A stretch of 64,000 bases of DNA. Source: Thermosipho japonicus. Lineage in GTDB: Bacteria > Thermotogota > Thermotogae > Thermotogales > Fervidobacteriaceae. The notes beneath the pieces were generated by a model that worked only from the letters and a program-made list of their open reading frames with translations, was not told where the DNA came from and did not search any database. The stretch's first letter is position 1. Every line of letters begins with the position of its first letter. The DNA is taken from the NCBI RefSeq assembly GCF_014201655.1, contig NZ_JACHEX010000003.1:124001-188000 (forward strand), in the 5' to 3' direction. A program made the translations under genes and the position numbers. Shown piece by piece: positions 21,839 through 29,107 of this stretch.

Positions 21839-23722
21839 TTATACATCTATCTCCTTTACAGAAAGTGCGTGTCTGAATATAAATTCCTTTCTGCTCTCAG
21901 TATCGCTACCCATAAGCATTTCAAACAACTCATCTGCGGTTTCCGCATCTTCAATTGAAACTTTTAACAATTTTCTTGTGTTTGGATCCATAGTAGTCTC
22001 CCAAAGTTGCTCTGGATTCATTTCACCAAGACCTTTGTAACGCTGTATTTCATATTTTTTATCTCCTAATGTCTTTCTAAAATCTTCCAATTCCTCGTCG
22101 CTGTAGAAATAATAATGATTCTTTCCAACAGTTAATTTGTAAAGAGGGGGCTGTGCTATATATATTCTTCCCTCATCGATTAATTCTTTCATGTACCTGT
22201 AAAAAAGTGTCAAAAGAAGCGTTCTAATGTGTGCACCATCAACATCAGCATCGGTCATTATTATTATCTTCCCATACCTTAACTTTTTAATATCAAAATC
22301 GTCACCAATACCAACACCCAATGCGGTTATAATATCCCTTACCTGCTCATTCTTTAAAAGCTTAAGCCAACTACTCTTTTCCACATTCAAAATCTTTCCG
22401 CGAAGTGGTAAAATTGCCTGGAAATTTCTATCTCTTGCCTGTTTTGCTGAACCACCTGCAGAATCACCCTCGACTATAAAAAGTTCAGATTCTTCAAGCT
22501 TTTTAGTAATACAATCTGCAAGCTTTCCAGGGAGCGAAGAGCTTCCAAAAGCACTCTTTCTCTTCACCATTTCACGAGCATGTTTTGCGGCTTCTCTTGC
22601 TTTCTTTGCTTCCAGTGCTTTTTGTATAATTATCTTAAGCGTATTTTCATTCGTCTCAAAAAATTCAAGAAGCTTTTCTCTCACTACTTTTGCTACAGCT
22701 TCTTGGACTTCTTCGTTACCCAACTTTGATTTTGTCTGTCCTTCAAACTCTGGAGTGCTGCTCATTAAAACACTTATAACAGCAACCATTCCTTCTCTTA
22801 TATCATCTCCACGTAATGAATCTTTCTTTAACTGTCCTGTTTTTTTACCTAATTCATTAACGACTCTTGTAAAGGCAGATTTAAAACCAGTAACATGTGT
22901 TCCTCCATCAACAGTCCTTATATTATTTACAAATGAATAAATCTTTTCAAAATCTGAATCTGTATACTGGAAAGAAACTTCAACTTTAACCTTTTCGTAT
23001 TCTCCGTTAATATATACTGGTTCATGCAAGGATTTGCTTCCCTTGCTCAAATGTGAGACAAATTCTTTAATACCGCCTGTATAATGAAACGTTCTTTCTG
23101 TATTGTTTCTTTCGTCTTTAAAATGAATAGTAATATTTGGATTCAAAAATGCAAGCTCTCTAAGTCTCATTAAAATTGTATCCGTATCAAAATCCGTCGT
23201 TGAAAAAACTAGTGGATCAGGTTTAAATCTAACTATTGTTCCACGTTTTTCAGTCTCACCTATTATCTTTACCTCACAGGTTGGTGTTCCTCTTTCATAC
23301 CTTTGATAGTATACCTTTCCATCCCTGTGTACTTCCACTTCAAGCCACTGAGAAAGTGCATTAACAACCGATGCACCAACGCCATGAAGACCACCACTTA
23401 CCTTGTATGAATCCTTCGAAAATTTTCCACCAGCGTGCAGGGTAGTCATAACAACTTCAAGTGCGCTCTTTCCTGTTTCAGGATGAATATCAACTGGAAT
23501 ACCTCTACCGTTATCTTCTACCTCAACACTTCCATCCTTGAAAATTGTAACCTTTATAGTATCGCAATATCCCTGCAGTGATTCATCTATACTATTATCA
23601 ACAATTTCATATACAAGATGGTGCAGACCTGCCTTTCCAGTAGAACCTATGTACATTCCAGGTCTTTGTCTTACCGGTTCAAGTCCCTTTAATACCTTTA
23701 TATTCTGTGCACTATAGTCCAT
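21839..23722 (-). CDS. gyrB: DNA gyrase subunit B
   Basis: GyrB provides the ATPase and Toprim parts of DNA gyrase, which introduces negative supercoils. At 627 residues it has the short form without the proteobacterial insertion. The GHKL ATPase motifs are 'EIVDNSIDE', 'VEDNGRGIPVD' and 'GLHGVGASVVNALS'. The Toprim region has 'IVEGDSAGGSAKQARDR' and 'IIMTDADVDGAHIRTLLLT', and the C-terminus has 'QRYKGLGEMNPEQLWETT', which contacts GyrA. The ATG has GGAGGG upstream and overlaps the end of dciA. The gene is embedded in an operon between dciA and flgA, away from gyrA. Confidence 0.97.
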   Translation of the reverse strand: MDYSAQNIKVLKGLEPVRQRPGMYIGSTGKAGLHHLVYEIVDNSIDESLQGYCDTIKVTIFKDGSVEVEDNGRGIPVDIHPETGKSALEVVMTTLHAGGKFSKDSYKVSGGLHGVGASVVNALSQWLEVEVHRDGKVYYQRYERGTPTCEVKIIGETEKRGTIVRFKPDPLVFSTTDFDTDTILMRLRELAFLNPNITIHFKDERNNTERTFHYTGGIKEFVSHLSKGSKSLHEPVYINGEYEKVKVEVSFQYTDSDFEKIYSFVNNIRTVDGGTHVTGFKSAFTRVVNELGKKTGQLKKDSLRGDDIREGMVAVISVLMSSTPEFEGQTKSKLGNEEVQEAVAKVVREKLLEFFETNENTLKIIIQKALEAKKAREAAKHAREMVKRKSAFGSSSLPGKLADCITKKLEESELFIVEGDSAGGSAKQARDRNFQAILPLRGKILNVEKSSWLKLLKNEQVRDIITALGVGIGDDFDIKKLRYGKIIIMTDADVDGAHIRTLLLTLFYRYMKELIDEGRIYIAQPPLYKLTVGKNHYYFYSDEELEDFRKTLGDKKYEIQRYKGLGEMNPEQLWETTMDPNTRKLLKVSIEDAETADELFEMLMGSDTESRKEFIFRHALSVKEIDV

Positions 23723-24017
23723 TTATTGCCCTCCTCTTCTTTCTTATTACTACTTTCCTTATAACATATATCCCCAATCTATCATTCAACTTTTCACGAA
23801 TTTTTTCCCTAAAAAAATTAAGTTCAGTTACAAAAAGTTGATCATCACATTCAATATAAATAATCCCATCTTTAAACATAATCACTTTACAATGCTCATT
23901 AAAAGGCTTTCCAATAACATCTTCAAAATACTCTCTTGAAAGTGTTGAAACATAAAGATTTTTTATAAACAAATTCTTCTTTGCAAGCTCCCGTAAAACT
24001 TCACCCAATCTTTGCAT
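23712..24017 (-). CDS. dciA: DciA-like (DUF721) protein
   Basis: The 101-residue protein resembles DUF721, the family of DciA, the widespread loader of the replicative helicase DnaB. The pattern is 'RLGEVLRELAKKN', then 'VIGKPFNEHCKVIMFKDGII', 'DDQLFVTELNFFREKIREKL' and 'IYVIRKVVIRKKRR'. The central strand-helix segment corresponds to the KH-like region of DciA. ATG at 24017 is chosen for GAGGAG seven bases upstream; it lies within the end of the aminotransferase gene (17-base overlap). It overlaps gyrB by 11 bases. The position beside gyrB matches many bacteria where dciA neighbours replication genes. Confidence 0.8.
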   Translation of the reverse strand: MQRLGEVLRELAKKNLFIKNLYVSTLSREYFEDVIGKPFNEHCKVIMFKDGIIYIECDDQLFVTELNFFREKIREKLNDRLGIYVIRKVVIRKKRRAINGL

Positions 24018-24741
24018 GAAGATACTCCTCAAACATCATTGAAAGTTTTTCAGAAAGTTCTGTTTTTAAGGAAAACTTTCCAAGATAGTTTACAGGAACT
24101 ATACCCATGCTCGTATGTGTAAGAAAAATCTCATCTGCATAGAACAGTTCCTTTACCTCGACTATTTTTTCCTCTACTGTATAACCATTTTCTTTTAGCA
24201 TGTCTATAACAAACGTTCTTGTAATACCTTCTAAAATCCCACTTTCAAGTGAAGGAGTGATTAATTTACCATCTTTAACTAAAAAAACATTGGAAAAACT
24301 TCCCTCACATACCTGCCCCTTTTGACCTAACAGTATCACATCGTAGTTATCACCCTTGTTCTGCCTTGCAAGAAAAACATCTGCTCTTGAAAGTGATTTA
24401 AAATTAGGTGGTATTGACGATGGATCGGCATGTCTTACATTTGAAATATCTATTTTGACACTTTCTACCCTTTTAGTTAATATATTTTCGCCAACAGAAT
24501 AAAGCTCCACCTTATCACTCACAATTGCATATACCTTTACCCTGTCAAAGGAAATATTTCTCTCAATTTCTTTTTCAAAATCATCTAAACTTACTTCATC
24601 TTCTCTTCCAAGATACGATAAAGAATTAATTAGCCTTTTGTAATGCTCTCTAATCGCAAAAGGTTTTCCATCATATATACGAACAGTTTCATATACAACT
24701 ATTCCGTTAAGTATCTTATCTATTAGAGACCTTTCGTTCAT
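24001..24741 (-). CDS. Class IV aminotransferase-fold enzyme (PabC/Ilv-type)
   Basis: The 246-residue PLP enzyme has fold-type IV features: 'GIVVYETVRIYDGKPF', the PLP lysine in 'PPNFKSLSRADVFLARQ', 'VCEGSFSNVFLVKDGKL' and 'ESGILEGITR'. The family includes 4-amino-4-deoxychorismate lyase (PabC), branched-chain aminotransferase and D-amino acid aminotransferase. The short length and 'GSFSNVFLV' favour a PabC-like enzyme, but no pabA/B gene is near and the assignment stays open. It overlaps mtaB by 26 bases and dciA by 17, so all three are coupled. A GGGAG sequence lies about 15 bases upstream of ATG. Confidence 0.75.
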   Translation of the reverse strand: MNERSLIDKILNGIVVYETVRIYDGKPFAIREHYKRLINSLSYLGREDEVSLDDFEKEIERNISFDRVKVYAIVSDKVELYSVGENILTKRVESVKIDISNVRHADPSSIPPNFKSLSRADVFLARQNKGDNYDVILLGQKGQVCEGSFSNVFLVKDGKLITPSLESGILEGITRTFVIDMLKENGYTVEEKIVEVKELFYADEIFLTHTSMGIVPVNYLGKFSLKTELSEKLSMMFEEYLHAKIG

Positions 24742-26005
24742 ACTTTTTAGAAATCACTCCCTCGTCGGTTACCGCCTGTATTGTTACATTTTCTATCTTA
24801 CCGAATTCTCCGTGGGAAGTTTCATGTAACACGTAGTATTCATCGTATCCTGAATATATCTTGTTTTTATAACTTTCAATTAAAACTTTTGCTTTTCTTC
24901 CAACAAGTCTTTTTCTATAGTCCTTTGCAACTGATGTGCTTACTTTTTCTAAAACTTCAACTCTTTCTTTTTTTACATTTCCAGGCACTTTTTTAGACAT
25001 CTTTGAAGCAAGTGTGTTAGGTCTATCAGAATATCTAAAGGCATGAACCTTTGAAAATAAAACTTCTCTAACAACTTTCAAAGTTTCTTCAAAGTCTTTT
25101 TCGCTTTCTCCAGGAAATCCAACCATTATATCTGTTGTAATCGAAAAATTAGGATCAATTTTTCTTATACTACCAACAACTCTTAAATAATCATCTTGAG
25201 TATAATTTCTTCTCATATTTTTCAATACATCTGTACTTCCACTTTGAAGAGGAATGTGAAGATGATTACAAATCTTTTCTTCTGTTCCTATCAAATTTAT
25301 TAACTCTTCATCTAAATCTTCAGGATTTATCGAACTCAATCTAATTCTAAAATCACCCTTTATTTTAACAAGACTTCTTAACAGCTCATGCAAAGAAGAA
25401 TCAATATCTTTACCAAATTTTCCAAGATTCAATCCTGTGATTACAATTTCTTTGTAATCCTTATTTACAAGCCTTAAAACCTCACTTACAACCAACTCAA
25501 CCGGTTTACTTCTAATTCTGTTTCCCCTTGCAAACCTTATTGCACAATAACTACATGTATTGGTACAACCATCCTGGACTTTAATAAATGCACGTGTTCT
25601 CTCTGCAAGGGATGAAAAAACAAATTCATCTTCCAAAGTATTCCTATTCCAGTACGCCTTATCTACAAAAACACCAGATTCTCTTAAATATTTATCAATA
25701 TATTTTTTTTCATTATTTCCCAGTACAAGATCAACGCCTTCTTTTTCTAATTCTTCAAATCCAAGTTGAGAATAACACCCTGTTACTACTACCTTTGCTC
25801 CTGGAAATTTCCTCTTTAGTCTTCTTATCTGTTGCTTTATCTTTCTTGTCGCCTCGTTTGTAACAACACAACTATTTATTACAAAAATATCCGATTCTAC
25901 TTCCTCGTTTACCACTATATATCCTTCATTTTCAAGCTTTTCGGCCATAAGTTCTGATTCATATTGATTCAATTTACAACCGTATGTAAGAACGCTGACT
26001 CTCAT
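24716..26005 (-). CDS. mtaB: tRNA t6A37 methylthiotransferase MtaB
   Basis: The 429-residue radical SAM enzyme converts t6A at position 37 of ANN-reading tRNAs to ms2t6A. The UPF0004 domain cysteines are in 'YGCKLNQYES', 'NSCVVTNEAT' and 'VVVTGCYSQL'; the radical SAM cluster is 'GCTNTCSYCAIRFARG'; a TRAM-like region forms the C-terminus ('GRKAKVLIES'). 'YGCKLNQ' rather than 'YGCQMN' separates MtaB from MiaB and RimO. It follows the CBS gene by five bases and overlaps the aminotransferase gene. Confidence 0.93.
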   Translation of the reverse strand: MRVSVLTYGCKLNQYESELMAEKLENEGYIVVNEEVESDIFVINSCVVTNEATRKIKQQIRRLKRKFPGAKVVVTGCYSQLGFEELEKEGVDLVLGNNEKKYIDKYLRESGVFVDKAYWNRNTLEDEFVFSSLAERTRAFIKVQDGCTNTCSYCAIRFARGNRIRSKPVELVVSEVLRLVNKDYKEIVITGLNLGKFGKDIDSSLHELLRSLVKIKGDFRIRLSSINPEDLDEELINLIGTEEKICNHLHIPLQSGSTDVLKNMRRNYTQDDYLRVVGSIRKIDPNFSITTDIMVGFPGESEKDFEETLKVVREVLFSKVHAFRYSDRPNTLASKMSKKVPGNVKKERVEVLEKVSTSVAKDYRKRLVGRKAKVLIESYKNKIYSGYDEYYVLHETSHGEFGKIENVTIQAVTDEGVISKKYERKVSNR

Positions 26006-26010
26006 TCAAA

Positions 26011-26454
26011 TTAGTCCTCCCTGCTAACCGCTTCCAAAATCTTCATCCTTGTTATTACACCAAGCAATTTATCATCTTCGTCCACCACAGGTAAAATTTT
26101 TAAGCTATGTCTTATCATCAAATCAGCAGCATGTAAAAGTGGTGTCGATTCTTTTATAGTAATAGCAGGTTTCGTCATGATCTCAGAAACAGCTCTATTA
26201 GAAATTTTCTTCAGATTTCTAACAAACTGATTTAAATCAGGAATAAATGAAGCTGTTTGTAAAAGCGAAAAATAACTTGGAAGTGCTGCACGAATTATAT
26301 CATTTTCACTTATAAATCCAACCACCTTGTAATCTTCATTTATAACTGGAACTCCAGTAACTTGTTGTCTAGAAAGAATTTTCAGCACCCTCGAAACACT
26401 TTCATCTTCTAAAACAGCGGTTATATCTCTTATATAAAAATCTTTAACTTTCAT
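26011..26454 (-). CDS. Tandem CBS-domain protein
   Basis: The 147-residue protein consists almost wholly of two CBS domains: the first from 'MKVKDFYIRDITAVLED' to 'GFISENDIIRAALPS', the second from 'VSEIMTKPAITIKESTPLLH' to 'LLGVITRMKILEAV'. Paired CBS domains bind adenosine nucleotides and usually regulate a partner. No effector domain is attached. ATG at 26454 follows GGTGGAG and comes one base after the PfkB stop codon. The shared operon suggests, but does not prove, that it senses energy charge for one of its neighbours. Confidence 0.88.
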   Translation of the reverse strand: MKVKDFYIRDITAVLEDESVSRVLKILSRQQVTGVPVINEDYKVVGFISENDIIRAALPSYFSLLQTASFIPDLNQFVRNLKKISNRAVSEIMTKPAITIKESTPLLHAADLMIRHSLKILPVVDEDDKLLGVITRMKILEAVSRED

Positions 26455-26455
26455 C

Positions 26456-27409
26456 TTACTCCACCCTCTCAATCTTAAATTTTTCAAAGGCTTCTTCTAT
26501 GTCTTCAAGTTTAGGTGGAACCTTTGCTCTATACCACGTCTTTGCAAGTGCTGCAGCATAACCATACTTTGCTATATCAACTAAATTATCAGATTTAAAA
26601 CATTTATACACCATAGCCGCCATGTACGTGTCCCCTGTTCCCAAAAGGTGTGAATGCTCTACATCAACAAGAGGCTTTAAAAACCACACACCATCTTGAG
26701 TAACCACTATATCGTAATCTATTTTATACGAGAGGACTACCATTTTTATTCCATACTTTATAAGCTCTTTTCCTGCATCAATGTAATCTTCCTGAGTTAC
26801 CAATTCTTTTCCAAACAAAACCTTATCTTTTCTAAAATCAGGCCTTAAAATACAAGGTGCAGAAATCTTCAAAGATTCTTGGATTATTTCATCTTTTGTC
26901 TCCCAGAAAACCTTTTTTCCATGTTTAAGGGCGATCTTTGTTAAATCACCATATATTTGGTTTGGAACACCTTGAGGAAGACTTCCAGAGATAACAACTG
27001 CATCAGCACTAGAAACTATTAGAGAAAATCTTCTTAAAAAATGGTCAATGTCCTCTATTGGAACCCTGGGCCCTGCAGAATTTATCTCCGTAAAAGTGTG
27101 AGTTGTTTCATCTATAATAGCAATATTTTCCCTTGTTTCACCATCTATATGGACAAAATTTGTAGTTATCAAATCTGAAACTTTTCTAAGTTCAGTAAGT
27201 ACTATATTTCCAATATAACCTCCAATAAAACCCGTAACTATCGTTTTAACACCGTAAGATGACAAATCTATAGCGACATTAATTGCCTTTCCACCAGGAC
27301 TCATTTTGGACATTTCAAAAGAGAGTCTATGCAATTTATCGATCTTAAAATCATTAATATAAAACTCCCTGTCTAATGCAGGATTCATACAAACTGATAA
27401 AACAGCCAA
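26456..27409 (-). CDS. PfkB-family sugar kinase (1-phosphofructokinase-like)
   Basis: The 317-residue kinase belongs to the LacC/FruK branch of the PfkB family. 'SVCMNPALDREFYI' at the N-terminus is typical of FruK and tagatose-6-phosphate kinase. 'SPGGKAINVAIDLSSYG' is the substrate-binding motif, 'VISGSLPQGVP' the central strand, and 'HLLGTGDTYMAAMVYK' the ATP/anion-hole motif with the catalytic aspartate of GTGD. The start is TTG at 27409 with GAGGTGA, five bases after the ABC ATPase stop; upstream in-frame codons overlap that gene. No phosphotransferase gene is visible here, so the actual sugar phosphate is uncertain. Confidence 0.85.
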   Translation of the reverse strand: MAVLSVCMNPALDREFYINDFKIDKLHRLSFEMSKMSPGGKAINVAIDLSSYGVKTIVTGFIGGYIGNIVLTELRKVSDLITTNFVHIDGETRENIAIIDETTHTFTEINSAGPRVPIEDIDHFLRRFSLIVSSADAVVISGSLPQGVPNQIYGDLTKIALKHGKKVFWETKDEIIQESLKISAPCILRPDFRKDKVLFGKELVTQEDYIDAGKELIKYGIKMVVLSYKIDYDIVVTQDGVWFLKPLVDVEHSHLLGTGDTYMAAMVYKCFKSDNLVDIAKYGYAAALAKTWYRAKVPPKLEDIEEAFEKFKIERVE

Positions 27410-27413
27410 AATA

Positions 27414-28133
27414 TCACCTCGCAATCGTATACTCTCTTGGCTCTCCCCTAAATTCAATTTTACCATTTTTCATGGAAATAAACAAATCAGCAAGAGGCAA
27501 GAAGCGTTTAAAAAAACGCGTTGCAATTATTAGTGATTTTTCCTCTGAAACTACGCTTTTTCTTAAAATTTTGGAAATTTTATTCAAATGTTCATCATCA
27601 AGGTGATCAAGAATACAATCCAATATTATCACCTTGGATTTTTTTAGATAGGCTACAAAAAGGAGGGCAGAAATTTTTTCAAGTACATAAAATGTAGAAA
27701 GCTTTGTATTAAACTTATCACTTAATGCCTTTAAAATCCCAAAATCATCCAAAAGGGGTATGTAATCATCAAAAGAAAGCATTTCATTACCTGTAGCAAG
27801 CTCCAAAAATTCACCAAAGCTCAAGTAATCAAGAGCCTCAAAGAAATTAGTATCAACATACAAAACAAGGTTTCTAATTTCTTTGATGCTATAGGAAAAT
27901 AAATCTTGTTGACAAACAAAAGCGCTACCCGTATATTTAATATCATCGTATACTTCCTCGTTCAAACGTGAAAAAGAGCGTAGAAGGGCAGATTTTGAAG
28001 AGCCACGTGGACCGTAAAGGACAAGAATTTCTCCTTCTTTTAACGAAAAAGTAATGTTTTCAAAAAGCGGAACATTATTGGAAAAACCTGAAAAATCAAC
28101 AGCTTCAAGATTTACCTTTTTTGTGTTTTTCAT
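27414..28133 (-). CDS. Degenerate ABC ATPase-like protein
   Basis: The 239-residue protein has the overall plan of an ABC ATPase but with altered motifs. The Walker A is 'GPRGSSKSALL' (about 42-52), keeping the lysine. The Walker B strand is 'KVIILDCILDHLDD', where the catalytic glutamate after the aspartate is cysteine. The LSGGQ signature cannot be found; the expected place reads 'STFYVLEKISALLFVA'. The switch histidine region reads 'LIIATRFFKRF', without histidine. It may bind but not hydrolyse ATP. No permease gene is nearby. The ATG lies inside the end of the upstream 47-residue gene. Confidence 0.75.
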   Translation of the reverse strand: MKNTKKVNLEAVDFSGFSNNVPLFENITFSLKEGEILVLYGPRGSSKSALLRSFSRLNEEVYDDIKYTGSAFVCQQDLFSYSIKEIRNLVLYVDTNFFEALDYLSFGEFLELATGNEMLSFDDYIPLLDDFGILKALSDKFNTKLSTFYVLEKISALLFVAYLKKSKVIILDCILDHLDDEHLNKISKILRKSVVSEEKSLIIATRFFKRFLPLADLFISMKNGKIEFRGEPREYTIAR

Positions 28134-28248
28134 CACTGTTCACCATATCTTTTAATCTTTTTTCAAGCTCTTTTTTTGCTTCAGAATTTCCGGAGGAGGT
28201 TAACTTTATTAGCTCAATTTGAGAGAGAATCTTAACGCTTTTTGCCAC
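28105..28248 (-). CDS. 47-residue basic protein at the head of the operon
   Basis: This short frame begins with GTG at 28248, five bases after a full GGAGGTGA ribosome-binding site, one of the strongest here. The product has an N-terminal helical part 'AKSVKILSQIELIKLT', a run 'SEAKKELEKRLKDMV' and a lysine-rich tail 'KHKKGKS'. No family is recognised. It overlaps the ABC-like gene by 29 bases. The strong ribosome-binding site and tight overlap support a real gene, although it could instead act as a leader peptide coupling translation of the ABC-like gene. Confidence 0.65.
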   Translation of the reverse strand: MAKSVKILSQIELIKLTSSGNSEAKKELEKRLKDMVNSDEKHKKGKS

Positions 28249-28503
28249 TTATTTCACCTCCATTTGCTATGTCTCATTTTTTATTGTACACTCTTTTTAT
28301 TAATTTTACTTTTAATCAAATTTACATTTCATCAAAAAAAGTTACAAAATCCATTAAAAGCTAAAACTTTTAAAATCAAAAACACCATAAAAAACACCTT
28401 TTAGTTACATTATATTAAATAAAAATTACATAATTGATATTTAATTGATAAATAAATAATACCGCCCCATTTAGGAGCGGTATTATTGTAACTATAATAT
28501 TTA
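28249..28503. other. Intergenic region upstream of the twelve-gene operon
   Basis: This 255-base AT-rich gap holds the promoter of the leftward operon, possibly TACAAT read on the minus strand at 28283-28288, without a good -35 box. It also holds the terminator of the secreted-protein unit at 28450-28484. No gene is apparent. Confidence 0.5.
28450..28484 (-). terminator. Terminator of the three-gene secreted-protein unit
   Basis: AATACCGCCCC (28458-28468) pairs with GGAGCGGTATT (28474-28484), with one G-U pair in the minus-strand RNA. It is followed by ATTTATTTATC on the minus strand, 20 bases after the lipoprotein stop. Confidence 0.82.
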
Positions 28504-29094
28504 CTATTTTAAAACTACACTTTTTATTCTAACATCACCTTTTGCTCCGGTCTTAAAATAACCTGTCCCGATCGGTGAACTTTTCAAAATAGAAATAAGA
28601 TAATTTGAAGCAATTATATTTTCATCTGAAGATATAATACTTTTTACACTGGTATTTTTTGCCCAACTTTCTTCAAGTAAATTATCAAGCCATATATTCA
28701 GTTTAGATTTGTTAACTTTATAGGTATAAACAATTATACTTCCATCTAGCTGTTTTTGAAGTTCAACAGTGTTTTTACTCAAATTCGATTTTTTAAACAA
28801 ATTAATTTTAACTTTACCACCCTCAAGGTTATAGTTATAATTAAACATTTGCGTGTTTAAAGATAAACTTTTTATTTCAGAAATTTTTACCGAAACACCA
28901 GTTTGACCATCCTTTAGAATTATTGGATACCCATTTATTTTACCATCCACAAAAATTCTATTTCCATATTCATCATATATTTCAACATAAGTTTTAATAC
29001 TTGAAACACTTGAATTAGATGTATTTAATAATCCACAACTGCTTAAAATTAATATCAAAACTAGATTTATAAAAATTATTATTTTCTTCTTCAT
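28504..29094 (-). CDS. Lipoprotein of unknown function
   Basis: The 196-residue protein has a lipoprotein signal peptide ending in 'ILILSSCGLL' (lipobox LSSC), so it is probably anchored to a membrane on the outside of the cytoplasm. The mature part is beta-rich with 'VEIYDEYGNRIFVDGKINGY' near its start; no named domain is recognised. ATG at 29094 with GGGAGGG is chosen; upstream in-frame codons overlap the previous gene. It is the last gene in a unit with a dockerin-bearing protein and an Ig-like lipoprotein, suggesting a joint cell-surface complex. Confidence 0.75.
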   Translation of the reverse strand: MKKKIIIFINLVLILILSSCGLLNTSNSSVSSIKTYVEIYDEYGNRIFVDGKINGYPIILKDGQTGVSVKISEIKSLSLNTQMFNYNYNLEGGKVKINLFKKSNLSKNTVELQKQLDGSIIVYTYKVNKSKLNIWLDNLLEESWAKNTSVKSIISSDENIIASNYLISILKSSPIGTGYFKTGAKGDVRIKSVVLK

Positions 29095-29107
29095 AACAAT
29101 CCCTCCC

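Noticed and set aside
22227-22940. 237-residue plus-strand frame inside gyrB
   Set aside because: Serine- and phenylalanine-rich shadow of the gyrB coding strand without a recognisable domain.
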